This document shows positions 63,360 through 64,000 of a stretch of 64,000 nt of DNA, piece by piece. The stretch's first letter is position 1. Every line of letters starts with the position of its first letter. A program made the position numbers and the translations under genes. Location: contig NW_008806286.1 of the NCBI RefSeq assembly GCF_000400465.1, positions 273,454 through 337,453 of the forward strand. Direction: 5' to 3'. Source of the stretch: Wallemia ichthyophaga EXF-994. Lineage: Eukaryota > Basidiomycota > Wallemiomycetes > Wallemiales > Wallemiaceae. The notes under the pieces are model-generated. The model searched no databases. It saw only the letters and a list, made by a program, of their open reading frames with translations, and had not been told where the DNA came from.

Positions 63360-64000
63360 TCAATATACATTCACGGAATACCCCAGCCCTCTAAGTCTAT
63401 CACAATTTTCATTGGTTTCCTTATACGCTTGCTGCAATTTTTCATCATCCTTTCCAATCCCAAAGAAGCCACTGTAGCGCTCTATTCTCTTATCTCTATC
63501 TTGCAACCAATACTTACACTTCCTACCAAGCCTCTGAGCTAGCAATCTCTCAACTTCATTACTAAATGATTGTGGTACTTGACTGGTTTGTGAGTATGGA
63601 TGATTCCTCCACTGAGATGGATTGACAAAGTACTTAACATCATTAGGGAACCCTGTGGACTTCTCCATCGAGTAGAAAACTGTTTTGTCTAATGAGAATC
63701 CAGGTGCTGGTACTGAAAAGAGTGATCCTAGTAGTGAAGGTAGGTAGCTAAGCAATGTGAATCCGATTAGAATCAGTATTGGAAGTATTTGTTGTATCAT
63801 TGACTGTGGTTGTGCTTGTTGCTGTCTAGGATATCTACGGGTATTAGTGTATGAGTTCATTCCTGGTCCGCCAAATCTCATGTTGAAGCCTTTCTTCACT
63901 TAGTTCATGTCTTTATCAATAATCACTCAAACTCACCTGGTCCACCAAATGAAGTTGCAAACGGACTACCACCGAATCCACCACCACCACCACCAAATCC
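63360..64000 (-). CDS. Membrane J-protein, DNAJB12/14-like C-terminal part (5' end outside window)
   Basis: C-terminal part of an ER J-protein. Exon 64000-63937 (entering from outside) and exon 63889-63360, joined over a 47-nt intron. Visible: glycine-rich GFGG linker, a Gln-rich stretch, one TM helix (ILPILILIGFTLLSYLPSLLG), then the DUF1977 domain (FSLDKTVFYSMEKSTGFPNDVKYFVNP, VERLLAQRLGRKCKYWLQDRDKR, ENCDRLRGLGYSV). The J-domain itself is expected beyond the right edge, so the J-protein identity is inferred from the G/F-like linker and DUF1977. Confidence 0.85.

Overview
The window is nuclear DNA of a fungus, most likely a basidiomycete with a very compact genome. Many genes carry short introns (mostly 42-66 nt, GTGAGT/GTGGGT donors, a CTAAC-like branch site close to the acceptor). 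There is a class I hydrophobin, a five-domain AROM protein, a DAD2 (DASH) subunit and a fungal-specific mitoribosomal protein. A Wallemia-like organism would fit the small introns and dense packing, but that is inference; no rRNA or other marker locus is present to prove it. No virus, insertion sequence, CRISPR array, rRNA or tRNA was recognised.

Layout, left to right. 0-9.5 kb: VPS39 (runs off the left edge), DPM1, RRP45, a mitochondrial TMBIM5-like protein, an MFS transporter, PRKRIP1, RAD23, EMG1. 9.5-19.8 kb: ATG6, a CDF metal transporter, a TGL2-type lipase, sphingosine-1-phosphate lyase, an alpha-arrestin with three PY motifs, DAP1. 19.8-25.5 kb: a roughly 1 kb stretch with broken coding-like frames, condensin CND1/YCS4, a tiny one-TM protein. 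25.5-30.1 kb: mL58, RRP46, eIF1A, LSM7, RPC19, JAC1, and a Ran-binding protein whose low-complexity tract is out of frame. 30.1-39 kb: GYP2-like TBC protein, MGS1, hydrophobin, uS9m, DAD2, an SNA3/PMP3-like protein, a second stretch with broken coding-like frames. 39-48 kb: cytosolic IleRS, PUS7, a membrane BAG protein, YAK1. 48-64 kb: FAD monooxygenase-like enzyme, old yellow enzyme, ISA1, ARF6, CHD1, AROM, and a membrane J-protein that runs off the right edge.

This is a housekeeping region rather than a pathway cluster. Themes recur without an evident operon or cluster: RNA and ribosome biogenesis (RRP45, RRP46, EMG1, LSM7, RPC19, PUS7), membrane traffic and ubiquitin adaptors (VPS39, GYP2, ARF6, arrestin, SNA3-like), and mitochondrial proteins (TMBIM5, mL58, uS9m, JAC1, ISA1).

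The most unusual architectural feature is the head-to-head gene pairs. At least seven pairs have start codons only 10-42 bp apart, so the two promoters and 5' leaders must share or overlap. The most unusual sequence features are two stretches (about 19.9-20.8 kb and 38.4-39.0 kb) where protein-like reading switches frame repeatedly, and the frameshifted Q/E/K tract of the Ran-binding gene. Gene models below were spliced by eye from GT-AG signals, reading frame and family resemblance; no alignment or transcript data were available.
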